From Limonium bicolor (taxonomy: Eukaryota > Streptophyta > Magnoliopsida > Caryophyllales > Plumbaginaceae): a stretch of 64,000 nt of DNA. Where the stretch lies: assembly GCA_023374045.1 (NCBI GenBank), contig CM041780.1:35755765-35819764 (forward strand), in the 5' to 3' direction. The notes beneath the pieces were generated by a model. That model ran no database searches, had not been told where the DNA came from, and saw only the letters and a list, made by a program, of their open reading frames with translations. Within the stretch, counting starts at the first letter, position 1. Each line of letters opens with the position of its first letter. A program made the translations under genes and the position numbers. Positions 1 through 10,292 of the stretch are shown here, piece after piece.

Positions 1-386
1 TATAACTAAGAGTTCGTAACTGACAATTATTAACTCTAATAGACAATAAATAATTGAGACAAGGTTATAAATCTGTTTAAGTAATTTAGGTAATTCCCCC
101 GCTATCCTAGGATACCTTTTCCATCCACATCAATCAATTCACCTTATTTTACTATTTTTATTATTTCTGTACTAATCCAACAACAAATCAAGCTTGCCTC
201 CGGCTAAACCCCTTTTTACTGTTTTTACTAAATACCGATACTAGGATAATTGAACAATTTCCCTATGGATACGACACTTGTTGTACTACTCCGACTAAGG
301 TGCACTTGCCTTTTAGTTTGCTGTAAACCTATAAATACTAATGTATAGTTTTATCCCAACACCCGGGGTCCTTTGTTGGTGGCTGG
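1..386. other. Unclassified repeat flank left of the E1 gag
   Basis: No coding region is visible. The minus-strand gag similarity of E1 stops at about 387, and the sequence beyond it is AT-rich and non-coding. A stretch near 262-300 with the words GGATACGACACTTG and GTACTACTCC resembles leader sequence next to the primer-binding site of some other plant gypsy elements, so E1 may be interrupted here by a further insertion. This is a weak resemblance only; the piece cannot be assigned from this window. Confidence 0.3.
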
Positions 387-630
387 TTATGTCGCCTTCT
401 GACCGTCGGATCCAGCGCCCTGGTCGATCTTACCCTTGTCCTTCATCTCGGGCCTGAAAGCTCTGCTCTCGGGGTTTCGGAAACACTCGTAAGCTCGGTG
501 TCCGAGTACCCCACAGAAGTTGTACTCAACTTTTGTTGCCATTGCAGTCGAGTCTGGTGGTCCTTGTGGCACCATTGGCAGATATAGCGTCGCTGGTAAC
601 CACCATCGGCTCCCTTCCCAAACTCAGAAC

Positions 631-709
631 CTGATTATACTCGATATAAGTAATTGTGTCTCAATGGTTACTAAATACTTGTTAACTCACTTAAAGTGTA
701 TTTCATTAC
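631..709 (-). other. Putative gag intron 2 of E1
   Basis: On the minus strand it starts GTAATGAAA and ends ATAATCAG, 79 nt. It splits the Pro-Lys-Gly codon before the zinc knuckles in phase 1, the same position and phase as A (8998-9082) and B (51175-51257). Confidence 0.65.
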
Positions 710-959
710 CCTTTGGCGCTTTCGAGCGTAGGGGCTTAGCAGCAATAGCATAAGTCAGCTTAAGAGGCTCTTCAGCAGCCTTCTCAGTCTCCACCTTTCC
801 CTTCTGACCTTTCTGGGACTGAGGCTGGTACTTCTGTTTCTTGTACCCACCTTGCCCTTGGTTCTCAGCACTCTTACCAGCCGTCTTCCTCTTGGAAACA
901 TTGTCCTTGTCCCTTAGCTGGACGGTAATCTCAACCTTTGTAGCGGAATGATAGCACTC

Positions 960-1040
960 CTGCTTTCAAGGTGTTAGTTTTTCTCATTCTCATGATATCA
1001 AATTTTAATCACTTATAATTATCTTAACCTTTCTCATTAC
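960..1040 (-). other. Putative gag intron 1 of E1
   Basis: On the minus strand it starts GTAATG and ends AAAGCAG, 81 nt. Its boundaries sit exactly where gag introns are placed in A (8570-8648) and B (50821-50915), between the RYGMGP capsid end and the ECY segment, phase 0. Confidence 0.65.
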
Positions 1041-1867
1041 CCGCAAGCTAGTATAGTTCGTCGGCCCCATGCCATAGCGGAGTCGATGGCTCAGCCCGCC
1101 ACAGAAGCGGTCCACCAGAATCTGGTCTGAATACCCCAGTCCCGGCAGAAGACGTAGCAAGGCGGTGAACTCCAAGTAGTACTCATCCACAGTCATCTTG
1201 TTCATTTGCTTTAGCGTATCCAACAGCAAGCGCTTCTTCATCTGGACATGGGCGGGATAGTATTTGGCTCGTAGCAGAGCTGTGTACTGCTCCCAGTAGA
1301 AATCTAGATTGGCCACATGCTAGGCCCTCACCAGCTTCCACCAATCGCCCGCCGCTCCCTTCAGATAACACGTGGCAAGACAATCCTTGACTCCAGCAGG
1401 TACGTCAAGGGTCTCGAATGCATTCTCTATCTCGGAGATGTATGCTTCGAGCCTGGCGGGATTAGTCTCCCCCTTGAAAGATGTGGGTCGAAGGTCTGCA
1501 AGACTCTTCACTTAGTTTGGTTCTCGGGGCTGTGGCGGTGGTGGCTGTGCACCAGACTGATAGCCCATATGCCCAAAAGCGGCAGCCACGATCTCAGCGA
1601 TCGTCTGCCCTCCCGGTATCTCAGTAGCCTCATCGCCTCGGCCCGGCCTCCTCGTGGATTTCCTGCCATCTGAACAATTACAATGCACATTAGGCTTGTA
1701 TTCACAACGGTTTCGGTTCACGAATTTATAACGTCCATAGACAGTGAAGACGATCCACACTTAATAGTGGTCGTCTGACTCTGCTCACTCTAACTTCTCA
1801 TACCCTTAACCCATAACTTATACCTTAACTCATATCCTAACTCGGTGATTATCTATGTTGGGTATTT

Positions 1868-1881
1868 CCTTATTCATACCA
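1868..1881 (-). other. Degenerate primer-binding site of E1
   Basis: The minus strand reads TGGTATGAATAAGG a few bases inside the LTR end TGTTACA. Intact sites in A, B and C read TGGTATCAGAGC, complementary to an initiator tRNA-Met 3' end. The decayed copy supports placing the E1 LTR end at 1887. Confidence 0.6.
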
Positions 1882-1886
1882 CTTCT

Positions 1887-2672
1887 TGTAACACCCCGTC
1901 TTAATCCAACAGTGGTTATCGCAAACTTAATAACATAAATACAACGTCATAGCGAAATTTAATATATACCAGGATCTTGCTACGGTCTGAACGCAAGAAT
2001 ACCCGAACTTAAATACTTATAACCATCTAACCAAAATACATACTAACCGAGTTTCCAAGTATCTCAAAAACTGACATATTTCTCCACAAGTTCGGATATC
2101 AACAGACGGGTGCACATACGCATCCCGTACTTAAAATAAAACCCGTCCTAAGTCTACCCACTCCTACTCTCAAGATGAGTCTTCTGTGGGCGCTTACCTG
2201 CAAAATATAAACAGTTGTGTAACACCCCAACTCATAAAGCCACACTTATATCATAAACCTCCAATCACTTATATTAACTTGCAGCGGATTTCTTACAATA
2301 TTTGGTGTTACCGCCGTTAGCCACCCACGTGACCAACTAGGCATACTAAAATCTCCAAGATCTAACTACGGTCTGATGGACCTGAATATACCAAACATTA
2401 GCACTTACAAGCCTTAATCGTTTACATAACAATCTTACAATCTCCTTACATCCTATACAACTTACTAACATCTCATACCATTCACTAACGAGTGTACAGA
2501 CACATCTCGTACAACTAAGAGAAGACAACCCAAAGTAAATGCTACCCAATCCTACTCTCAGGACTGTCGTCTTTTGACATTCACCTGGAAAATATAAACA
2601 GTAGCCCCCGAGGGGGTCAACACCTTTGCTGGTACGATTCTCTCATGGCCCCCAAGCTAACGTGGCTACGAC
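1887..2672 (-). repeat. E1 5' LTR, left piece (U5 side)
   Basis: Minus-strand LTR of E1, cut by insertion of element A after 2672; it resumes at 19375. The end TGTAACACCCC (the minus-strand LTR terminus) occurs twice, at 1887 and 2218. The two ~330-380 bp segments behind them share words such as CTACGGTCTGA, CCTACTCTCA and AAATATAAACAGT, so the LTR end is duplicated in tandem. The stretch CACGTGGGTGGCTAACGGCG (minus strand) matches the end of the B LTR. No gene is present. Confidence 0.75.
2668..2672. repeat. Target-site duplication of element A, left copy (ACGAC)
   Basis: ACGAC precedes the A 5' LTR. ACGGC (19375-19379) follows the 3' LTR with one mismatch. The empty site is preserved in the related E2 LTR near 24191 as GGCTACGACGACTAATTG, confirming the insertion point. 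Confidence 0.85.
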
Positions 2673-5600
2673 TGAAATACCCCAAACCTTAATTACATTA
2701 ATTAATCATAAATTAATTAAATGGAAGATTTTAATCAAAAGTTAGTCATTAATTATAAAGACTAATAAACCTTAAGTCATTAAGGAAATATACAACCTCT
2801 CAATATATATATACTTGGACAAATATATGTAGTCCGAATAAGTTTAAGACATACAGCAGAATGACTACAGACTGCAGAATAGTGACAAGAGGGGCTTTAA
2901 TGCTTAACTATAGTCATAAAAAGACAGGGTTTGGTCAAGCTGTCGGAAAGAAATGTAGGTGGTGCTACAACACAAAAAGTGCAGGTAGCTCACCTTAGTG
3001 CCACAGGTAGCTGAATGACTAAGTGAGCAGGTAGCTCCCTAGTACAGAGGCAGGTAGCCCTGTACAAAACAATACATGAAACTCAAATAGTTCACCTTAG
3101 TGCCACGGGTAGCCGAATCACTAAGCGAGCAGGTAGCTCCCTAGTACAGTGGCAGGTAGCCCTGTACAAAACAACACAAAAATTCAAATTTCCCATGAGA
3201 ATAAAGGCATCTGATTTATCAGATCAAAGGACACTCTAAAAGGAACTTTTTACTTTTTAGAGGAAGCTTCCTAGACACACCAAAGTCTACTTTCCTTGGG
3301 AACTACAACACACTTAATTAATTACTCTCTCTCTCACACTCTTTTAAGCCTCCTTGCCCATACCCACGAATTTCATCAGCTCTCCCTCTCTCTTAGCTGA
3401 TGGTAAGCCTCTTTTTCCTTCTTCATCTTCTTCCTTTGAGCTTTAATGAAAAACATAAGTGTTCTTGCCCGTAAAAACTCATTTTTGCTTCAAATCTCTT
3501 CCTTGCTTCAACAAGGACTAAGTATTCTTATTCTCCTCTTGGTAGAGCCAAGAATATGCTGTAATAAGGTCTGTAAAACCATGGCCAACCAGTAAGTAGT
3601 GGGCAACAAAGTCTTGAGAGCAAGAGAAGACAAAATCACTCCTTAAGGTAAAAATGTGCTCTAAGCTTCTACCTTCCTTTCTATTTGTGTTCAGGCTGAT
3701 TCCCATAAACTAAACCATCTATAATCTTCATAGTTTCATGCTAGAACCGTTGGTGAACCTTCATCCCCTTGAAGTTGGCCAAAACCGCCCAAAAATACCT
3801 TAAAAAAGGGGTTTAAAGAGTAAGTCTTCTAGCCTCTGTATGAATGAGTTAATCACCACTTTGGCATGCTTTTATTAAGGGATTAACACCCTTTATTCCT
3901 CTGTAAAATAGGCTGTGGAACACTTGGCAACAGCTTCAAATTTTAAGGTAAAAATCCATGTTTTAAGACCTTTAATGACTCCTATGGTTAGCTTCTGTTT
4001 TTAGCTGAGCCATAACCTTTACTCTCTGTTTGATGCATGTCAAGAGGTGTATAAAAACATCTCCAAACTTCCGTGACAGTACATGGAGTGATAGGTTGGT
4101 TAAAGTCATTTTTAAGGTGAGAAATCTAAGTTTTCAAGGCTTAAAATTACTCTTATAGTTGGTTCAGTTTTTGGAACCTAACTATATCTTATTCTTGCTG
4201 TTAGAAATTAATTAGAAGCTGTCTAAACCAAGCCCCCAAGCTGCCGTGACCATACAAGCATTTAAAAGCTTATAAATCAAGGTATACATCCTTACTATAT
4301 ATATTATAGCTTTAAAGCTTATATTATATATTGTCGAGATTGGACTAGTTAAGATGTTTAATTTAAGCCTAAGTGTGACCAAAAATGACTTAGTTAATAG
4401 AAGCTAGTCATTTAAATGATTTAAATTAACATAATGGTCAAATTAAAACATTATGTGGAAAATTGGTAAATATGGAAAACTTGTGGTAAGGCGCGAGAGT
4501 TTATGGTATTTTTGAGACATTTAAAGTGTAATTTATTTTACAAGCAAGTTGTAATAAGGCCATGTCATTAGGCCATTTTATTTAAGTTTAAAGCTTATTT
4601 AATTTAATTTATGCATAGCATAAATTGGGGTCAAACGGTAATACAAAATATAAAGCCGTGGGCTTATAAGGAATTTAGGGTTTTAAATGAATTTAATAAA
4701 AATTATAACATTTTATAAAGTTTTGTGTCAAAATTGTAAAAATAGAAAAGTATAGGGTATAGGTATTACCGAAGTTTGGGTCCAATTGGGATTAGAAGTC
4801 AAAGTTGACTATATAGGAGACTTTGACCAAGTTTGGAATTTAAGGAATTAAAATACTACCTTAATTAAGATAGTTATTAAATTGTAAAAGATTTATAAGA
4901 GTTGGGGTGATATTGTGATTTCCGAAAACTTGGGGTACTAAATGGGTTTAGAACAGACCTTGGGTTATTAGGAATTTTTAGAATTTATTTGGTTAAATTT
5001 GGAGTTAATATGAATTATATAAGTATAATATATGATATTTATATCATTGTTACAAATGGGTAACATATGGGTATAAACCGAGAATATAGAAAGTATAAGG
5101 TTAGGAATGATATTTATAACCTTTTGGTATAGTTTGGTAATTTTTGGAGTTATATATAAGGTTTTATAAGATATATATATATATGTTTTAATGACATTAG
5201 AAAACTATATTATAAATTGGGGAGATTTGGTAATTATACAAAGTTAGGTGGTAGGATTAAATTAAAACAGACCCTAGGGTCTGTTCGGGTAAGTTTAAAC
5301 TATAGGTTATAATTATATTAAGGTTTAAGGATTATAATATAAGATTATATTATAAGTGTAACAATGAATATAATTTGGGGTTGATTTGTAATTATGGAAG
5401 TATAGTGGAATAATAAAAACCGAGAGTAAGGGCTGTTTGGTATTTTATAACAATTTATAACTATAGGTTATAATTGTTTTAATGACATAAATGTCATAAT
5501 ATGTTATATAACTATAATATAACATTATATAAATATGTGGTGGATTTTGTAAATATTTAAGAAATAGTGTTGTTCGGTAATATGGGCATTTTTGTAAAAT

Positions 5601-7676
5601 TTATAATATGGTTTTTAATGTTATAAGGGTGTAACATTTATAATATAAGAAATATTCATTAAAAGAGAATGAATATATTATAAAGACTTACCATATAACA
5701 AATAGTCCCATAATACATATATAAATAAATATATGTTATGGAGTGGAAAAATATAATATGGTTCAATAACCATGTATATCATAATTAAAATGATATAAGT
5801 AAAGAGAAAAGAATTATAAACATTAGATAGGAAATTCTAATGTTAGGAGTATACATGAATAATAAGGATTTATATAATTAAGTATTTTTACATATGAATT
5901 ATACTACATTAAACTTGGAAAAACTAACCTTAGGAAAATAAATACTAAGGTGAAATGTATAATATATGATTAAGAATTATACATGCAATATAGAAAAAAC
6001 TATATAATATACAAGGTATATTGAATTACATGCGATAACCAAGTTCAAACTTTAAGTATATTAATATACGAGACGAGTACGCATGTAATATAACGTTTTT
6101 CCAAATCCCGAGTTAAACCGAAAACCCGACAAACGTTAGTTAATAACGGGGATTAACCGGAGGAGGTATTAGTGACGGTACGGGGTACCAGAGTTATGTC
6201 GTTATACGGGATTCTAATCTGTAGTGTTATGTATTATTAGACTGTTAGAGACGACAGGGAGCATCGGATCTAGCTGATTCATACTCCACGGTTATATAAT
6301 CAGGGTGAACGGTATGTTGTTACGTGTCTCTGATTGTCTCTGAGGGCTTCCTCAGTTCAGACTTCTGTGTAATCTGTGATAAGATTGTTTGTCTGATTGT
6401 GTGAATAAATATGCATGAACTGTATATTTTAGCTGCTTATTATTTACTGTTGTTGCGTTAACAGTATTGGTTCGTATATATGGACCTATATATAAAACGA
6501 ACTAGCGGCTATGGTGCTATCTTATATGTAATATAAGGATCGTCAGAAAAACGTTGTAGCACTAGGATAATAAGATATATATTATCCGAGACTTTAATAC
6601 GGAGCATTGGCCTTTTTAACGCCGCTCTCGTATCTAACACTGGATCCCGAGTTTACAACCGGATTGGACTAACGACCTTAGTCTGCTGTGTTAGTAAAAT
6701 TGGTAATGCGATGCGATGGTATAATTAATTAACATAACAAAGCCAAGAGGATGTGGCTCTTGGTGCGCGCTGTGATCACAAAAACGATACCAGGATGTCC
6801 GCGTACGGGTCCGCAAGTATCAAGAAAATTTCCCGCGAGCTAGGACGGTTCGTTGGTCGGAGACTCTACCGCTGGAGTGGCTTGCCGTGGGTGACCCGCC
6901 ATAGTATATGGGTAATTTAGAGACACGTCGTTTTAACGAGACGTTGTCACTAGGTATAACCGAACATTTATTACAGTTGAGACTTGTACATTGGCGAACA
7001 ATATTGGACTTTATGCCAAGGACGGGAGTTAATACTTGTTTATTATTCTCGTTGTTTCGCCTTGTTGTTCATTGGTTATACTGTGTGGTTTATATTATGT
7101 GTGTTGATGGTTGTGTTTATTGTATGGTTATTACTGTTAACTGTTTTACAGTTTAAATATTAAAACGGTATTGCATGTAACGAATCTCATGCTCTCGACC
7201 AATTAATTGAGGGGTTTGAGGAGACATGACGGGGCATGTGATAACATACTCAGCAGGGGCTGATTCCATACCATAACCATTTTTATTTCAGGAGACTAAC
7301 TGGAGGGTCGACGGGGGCGCGACAGTTTTAGTACTTTTGGTTAGACTTGGTACGGATTGAGACTATAGTTATTTTGGACTCGGGTTATGTAAACCGAGGT
7401 GTATATTTGGTTAGACGCTAACGTGTATGGTTTATGTATAAGACGGATTGTTTGTTGTGTATATTTTAGTTTTATTTAAGCACTACTATCTATCTCTTGT
7501 GGTCACTGCGGGAATACGTTTCGCATGTTGATTATCATGTAGCTCGTTATCACCCGTATGGGCGAGTGATAACAGTGACACCATTAGAACGACAGTCTGT
7601 TATTTGCCGCTGTGATTTATTTACTAAGTATGACAGTTATACTATAATTAGGAGCCGGATTAGTAGGGGTGTTACA
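2673..7676 (+). repeat. Element A 5' LTR (5004 bp)
   Basis: Unusually long LTR, TGAAATACCCC...GGGGTGTTACA. The middle (about 4300-6100) is extremely AT-rich and non-coding. No open frame in it is shared in frame with the 3' LTR, so the short frames are chance. It differs from the 3' LTR by many one- to few-base indels. Confidence 0.93.
2981..3180 (+). repeat. Tandem ~102-bp LTR repeat with short palindromes (A 5' LTR)
   Basis: Two adjacent units, each with CACCTTAGTGCCAC, GACTAAG or CACTAAG, GCAGGTAGCTCCCTAGTAC, then CAGGTAGCCCTGTAC. Each unit holds the short inverted pairs CTTAGTG/CACTAAG and GTACAG/CTGTAC. The same pair of units recurs in the 3' LTR. Confidence 0.75.
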
Positions 7677-7680
7677 AAAG

Positions 7681-7692
7681 TGGTATCAGAGC
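7681..7692 (+). other. Primer-binding site of element A
   Basis: TGGTATCAGAGC lies four bases after the 5' LTR end. It is complementary to the 3' end of plant initiator tRNA-Met, the usual gypsy primer. Confidence 0.9.
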
Positions 7693-7903
7693 GGAGTACC
7701 GCTCTGATTACAAGAGATAGTAGTCTAAGTACTGTGAGCTTAGGTTATCCATATACGAGTACCAATGAGGAAGATGGAAACGAGTTGAGTTAGGAGATTG
7801 TCGGGGACAATGTGTTTTTACGCCTTTTAGGGCTATGTGAACTTATGGTTGAGGAAAGTACGGTATTCTTATCGAGTGTTGACTTTAATTCTGAATTCTT
7901 CAG

Positions 7904-9421
7904 ATGTCTACTAGAGGTCGTCCGTCAGGCAGAGGCAGAGTTAGAGGCGGCGGGTCTGGAGGAGGTCCTCCTGAGACCCATGTCGTGGGTGTTGCTGAGA
8001 CGGTAGCTGTCGTCTTTGCTCGGCTGGCCCAGATGGGAGGCATCCAGATCGGAGCGCCACCCATAGTCCCACCCGTACCCGCACCGAGAGAGCCAAACTG
8101 GCTAAAGAGCGTCACCGACACGCGAGTGCCTACTTACGACGGAGTAGCTGACCCTACCATCCTGGAGAGATATATTATCGAGCACGAGAAGGCTTTTGAC
8201 GCCATTCATGTGCCTGTTGAGCACCGGGTCGGTATAGCAGCCTTCCATCTGAGGGACACCGCCAGTACTAGGTGGAGGTCCGTGAAGGCACATTACACTG
8301 CTATAGAGGGTTTCGGTTGGACGGGTTTTGTTAAGTTGATGAGAGAGAAGTATTATCCTACTCACTTGAAGCAGAGGAAGAGGGAAGAGTTCGAGGCTCT
8401 GAGGCAGGGTAGTCTGACAGTGGATCAGTACTACTCCTCATTCATCGGGCTGTTGGACTTTGTCCCAGGAGTTGTTTATTCGGACACCGTGAAGGTGAAG
8501 AAATTCAGGGGCGGGCTACGATATGCTATCAAGGCCGCCATGGGTGTTGCTTTATTCCCTACGGTCCAGGTAAATTAGTTGACAGTTCATACCCTGTAAC
8601 TCAGTTTGATTTATTACAAGTTTCTGGGAACTCATTAATGCATTATAGGAGTGCTATGATGCTGCTTCTCGGACCGAGCTGTTGGTGAACAGCCGGGATG
8701 ACAGCCAGGGGCAGAAGCGTAAGGCCCCCGAGAAGGAGGCTGAGGTGGTGACTGGAGGCGGAGGCAGCAAGGGCGGGAAGTAAAAACCGCTTTTACGTTG
8801 TTTAATTTATTTAAATTACTTACTTGCTGCCTGCTTTTATACATGCTATTCCTAATTCTTTGACGATAGCAGGAAGAAAAAAATTCTCCTGGAGGGAGAA
8901 GAAGAAGGAGCAGGCCAGCCAGAAGGGAAGGAGAAGGTTCCGATGCTGACCGGGCCTACCTATGATGTCCAGCCTCTCAAATCTGCACCCCCTAAGGGTA
9001 AGCGATCTAACCTCGTGAATGAGTTATGAATTACACTATCCATTACCGTCCTTGTATTAATCAGATTGTTGTATGATAATAGGTTCTGCACCCCAGCGCC
9101 ACTTTCACTGCAAGCGTTGTGGTAAAGACCACCCGGGTGTTGACTGCTCCTGGCAAGCGGTGGACTGCCATCACTGTGGGAAGAAAGGTCATAGGTCGTT
9201 CGAGTGCTTTGCGAATCCGGAGAGCCGAGCGTACCGCCCGTCGAAAGGGACTCAGAGCGCACCTGTTGGAGGAGGTGGAGCTCAAGGTGGCCAGAAGGGG
9301 CAGACGCCCCCAGCCCAGAAGGGGCAGCAGCAGCAGCAGACCCAGAGGAACCCGCCGGGCAACCGTGTGCTGAATGCAGCGGGAGCTTCGGGCGTTGGTA
9401 CTAGTACCCAGCGCGGTGAAG
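7904..9421 (+). CDS. gag: Gag of element A, four inferred exons
   Basis: Structural protein that would package element RNA in cytoplasmic particles. The ATG at 7904 follows TTCAG, as in B and E1. Inferred exons are 7904-8569, 8649-8779, 8873-8997 and 9083-9421; joined in frame they give 420 codons plus one base. Residues 1-25 are Arg/Gly-rich and 60-70 Pro-rich. The gag fold spans about residues 75-220 (REKYYP, LTVDQYYSSF). Exon 2 opens ECYDAA. The last exon has two zinc knuckles, CKRCGKDHPGVDC (CX2CX3HX4C) and CHHCGKKGHRSFEC (CX2CX4HX4C), then a Gln/Gly-rich tail. Without splicing, the frame stops at 8576 before the knuckles. The introns are inferred from boundary sequence, conserved phase and copies B and E1, not from transcripts. 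Confidence 0.85.
8570..8648 (+). other. Putative gag intron 1 of A
   Basis: CAG|GTAAAT...ATTATAG|GAG, 79 nt, phase 0. It contains an in-frame stop (TAG at 8576). B and E1 have introns at the same protein position. Confidence 0.75.
8780..8872 (+). other. Putative gag intron 2 of A (A-specific)
   Basis: GTAAAA...GATAGCAG, 93 nt, phase 2. Removing it joins a Gly/Lys stretch to a Glu-rich stretch in frame, and it contains a stop at its start. B and E1 read straight through this region, so the intron is either gained in A or lost in the others. Confidence 0.6.
8998..9082 (+). other. Putative gag intron 3 of A
   Basis: AAGG|GTAAGC...GATAATAG|GTTCTG, 85 nt, phase 1. It lies between Pro-Pro-Lys-Gly and the zinc knuckles. 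The equivalent intron is found in B (51175-51257) and E1 (631-709). Confidence 0.75.
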
Positions 9422-9552
9422 GTTAGCTTTTGAAACCTTAAACCATTGTATGAGAGCATGACTAAGTGTTAAATGCTTTACCTTAGCATGAATGTGTGTT
9501 TTAATTACCGCTTTAGATAAACGACTTACCTAGGAAATCTTTTATCTCTTAG
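9422..9552 (+). other. Putative intron between the Gag zinc-knuckle exon and the AlkB exon
   Basis: GAAG|GTTAGC...TATCTCTTAG|GAGACTGC, 131 nt, phase 1. The preceding frame stops at 9424 and the AlkB frame is closed upstream by a stop near 9527 with no ATG before the domain. Splicing therefore gives the AlkB exon an in-frame start. The same donor is also in frame with the pol acceptor ending at 10417. Confidence 0.65.
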
Positions 9553-10292
9553 GAGACTGCGATATTTGCTATCCCACACTCACAAGACCGAGATCACCTA
9601 GACCCGTGGAAGAAAGACGGGAGTGCCCTGGCGAGTTGTGTCATGTGGTCAGACCGGGCATGATACTTCTCAGAGAGTTCCTAACCCTAGATGAGCAAAT
9701 CTCCATAGTGAACGAGTGTAGAGCTTTGGGTAAGGGCATGGGGGGATTTTATACCCCTGTATTTAGTAGTGGTTCTAAAATGAAATTGCACATGATGTGC
9801 TTAGGGAAAGATTGGGATCCGCAAGCTAGGGTTTACCGAGAGGTGAGGATGGTAGGTGGCGTATCAATACCTAGGATACCTGAGAATTTCCTAACCTTGG
9901 TGAGAAACGCAATGGATATTGCTCAAGACTATGAGACTTACCCATTACCCGACATGACACCTGACATCTGCATTGTCAACTACTACGAGCAGGGAGGAAG
10001 GCTTGGGATGCACCAGGACCGTGATGAGACGACCGAGTCCATCACCAGAGGAATACTGGTTGTGTCATTCTCCATCGGCGATGATGCTGAGTTCATCTAT
10101 GGAGACCAGAAGAGGATGGATCTAGCAAGCAAGATCATCCTCAAGTCTGGGGATGTGTTGGTATTTGGTGGAGAGTCAAGGCTAGTATATCATGGGATTA
10201 ACAACATTAAGCTCAATACCGCCCCACCAGCTGTAGTGAATGAGACCCACATCCGACCTGGCCGTTTAAATTTAACTTTCAAACAGTACTGA
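9553..10292 (+). CDS. AlkB-family (ALKBH1-like) 2-oxoglutarate/Fe(II) dioxygenase domain inside the retrotransposon
   Basis: An oxidative demethylase-type domain. AlkB enzymes use Fe(II), O2 and 2-oxoglutarate to remove methyl groups from DNA or RNA bases; plant ALKBH1 relatives are reported to act on 6mA DNA and on RNA. The open frame from the acceptor at 9553 to TGA at 10292 has about 245 codons. It has no ATG before the domain (the codon at 9606 is GTG), hence the inferred fusion to Gag by splicing. Counting from 9606: VRPGM at 15-19, GGFYTP at 46-51, MMCLGKDWDP at 63-72, PDICIVNYY at 119-127, the metal pair H136-x-D138 in GMHQDRDE, VSFSIGDDAEF at 153-163, SGDVLVFGGESR at 181-192, H196 in YHGI, and R220 in RLNLTFKQY, where the usual second Arg of R-x5-R is Lys. 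It lies between gag and protease, has an equivalent in B, and is undamaged although pol is broken. A host gene fragment captured by the element is the likely origin; substrate unknown. Confidence 0.93.

Larger units (their letters stand above)
387..1669 (-). pseudogene. gag: Gypsy gag of element E1, intron-containing, degenerate
   Basis: Capsid/nucleocapsid gene of a Ty3/gypsy element on the minus strand, close to the gag of element B. The ATG is at 1669, directly after TTCAG as in A and B. Exon 1 (1669-1041) encodes the Gly/Arg-rich N-terminus, a proline stretch and the retrotransposon gag fold (AKYYP, MTVDEYY, RLRYGMGP words), with net frameshifting between about 1520 and 1320. A GT...AG intron is inferred at 1040-960. 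Exon 2 (959-710) begins ECYHSA as in B. A second intron is inferred at 709-631. The last exon has a first CCHC knuckle disrupted by a frameshift and a second one lacking its first Cys (xxCGVLGHRAYEC). Exon 2 has the same phase as in A and B. Any AlkB and pol would lie left of the window edge or have been lost. Confidence 0.8.

Noticed and set aside
2673..7676. Protein genes within the 5-kb A LTR (for example frames at 6908-7156 and 7497-7793)
   Set aside because: The matching positions in the 3' LTR are broken by indels and the composition is non-coding.
9553..10292. AlkB as an ordinary host ALKBH gene or as an integrated plant RNA virus fragment
   Set aside because: It is flanked in phase by gypsy gag and pol inside one LTR pair, recurs in B at the same site, and looks ALKBH1-like. 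No viral replicase motifs are nearby.
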